A stretch of 6,277 bases of DNA from Bacillota bacterium (GTDB lineage: Bacteria > Bacillota > UBA4882 > UBA8346), in the NCBI GenBank assembly GCA_023435225.1, contig JAEYRX010000056.1, forward strand, positions 1 to 6,277, written 5' to 3'. Under the pieces are notes generated by a model. That model had not been told where the DNA came from. It did not search any database and saw nothing but the letters and a program-made list of their open reading frames with translations. Position numbers and translations under genes: made by a program. Of this stretch, positions 6,167-6,277 are shown one piece after another. Numbering within the stretch: the first letter of the stretch is position 1; the number at the start of each line of letters is the position of its first letter.

Positions 6167-6277
6167 ATGAGTTTACAAGAATATGTGGATACTTGCAGTT
6201 CGATGCGGGAGATATTTTATTATCTATTTGATGCTAGTGAATGGATTCATTTCTCTGATAACCAGGATAACTATCCC
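6167..6277 (+). CDS. 5' part of an unrecognised gene (cut by the right edge)
   Basis: The 37 codons from ATG 6167 read MSLQEYVDTCSSMREIFYYL and then a segment rich in Asp, Asn and aromatic residues up to the edge. The start is well supported by AGGAGG five bases upstream. The visible part shows no signal peptide or domain I know. It is probably the next member of the same operon as the WGR-SUKH gene, nine bases after that gene's stop. Function unknown. Confidence 0.7.
   Translation, partial: MSLQEYVDTCSSMREIFYYLFDASEWIHFSDNQDNYP

Noticed and set aside
5829..6170. A 113-codon plus-strand open frame overlapping the WGR-SUKH gene
   Set aside because: It is an alternate frame within a gene with clear domains and has no ribosome binding site.

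Overview
The window is an AT-rich stretch with all genes on the plus strand. Strong purine-rich ribosome binding sites (for example AGGAGG, AAGGAG, AAAGGGGG), at least one well-supported TTG start, and a secreted protein with a type I dockerin together suggest a Gram-positive, probably anaerobic clostridia-like member of the Bacillota. The species cannot be told from the sequence.

Layout. The left edge holds the 3' part (about 140 codons) of a gene whose product ends in a DUF6892-like/leucine-rich module. Next comes a gene for a Sec-exported modular protein of about 500 residues: signal peptide, CHAP-like domain, two-repeat dockerin, Ig-like domain and a C-terminal lectin-like beta-sandwich. 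After it is a full-length paralogue of the left-edge gene (408 aa). It has a GAD-like plus DUF1851 front half, as in Tdi1-type immunity proteins, fused to the same C-terminal module. A 269-base gap follows, holding a small open remnant and an AT-rich inverted repeat. Then come a 140-aa uncharacterised protein, a protein of about 361 aa with a C-terminal zinc-ribbon region, a 304-aa protein with an N-terminal WGR-like domain and a C-terminal SMI1/KNR4 (SUKH)-like domain, and finally the first 37 codons of an unrecognised gene cut by the right edge.

How the genes may work together. At least three products (the two Tdi1/DUF6892-type paralogues and the WGR-SUKH protein) belong to groups common in polymorphic-toxin immunity arrays. 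Those arrays are strings of unrelated small cytoplasmic proteins, often duplicated, with no toxin beside each one. I infer that the window is part of such an accessory array. The exported dockerin protein stands out because it sits exactly between the two paralogues. Its CHAP-like domain keeps the expected His but has Ser where the catalytic Cys is expected, so it may be a non-catalytic binding module or a changed enzyme. No tRNA, rRNA, CRISPR array, insertion sequence or convincing rho-independent terminator was seen.
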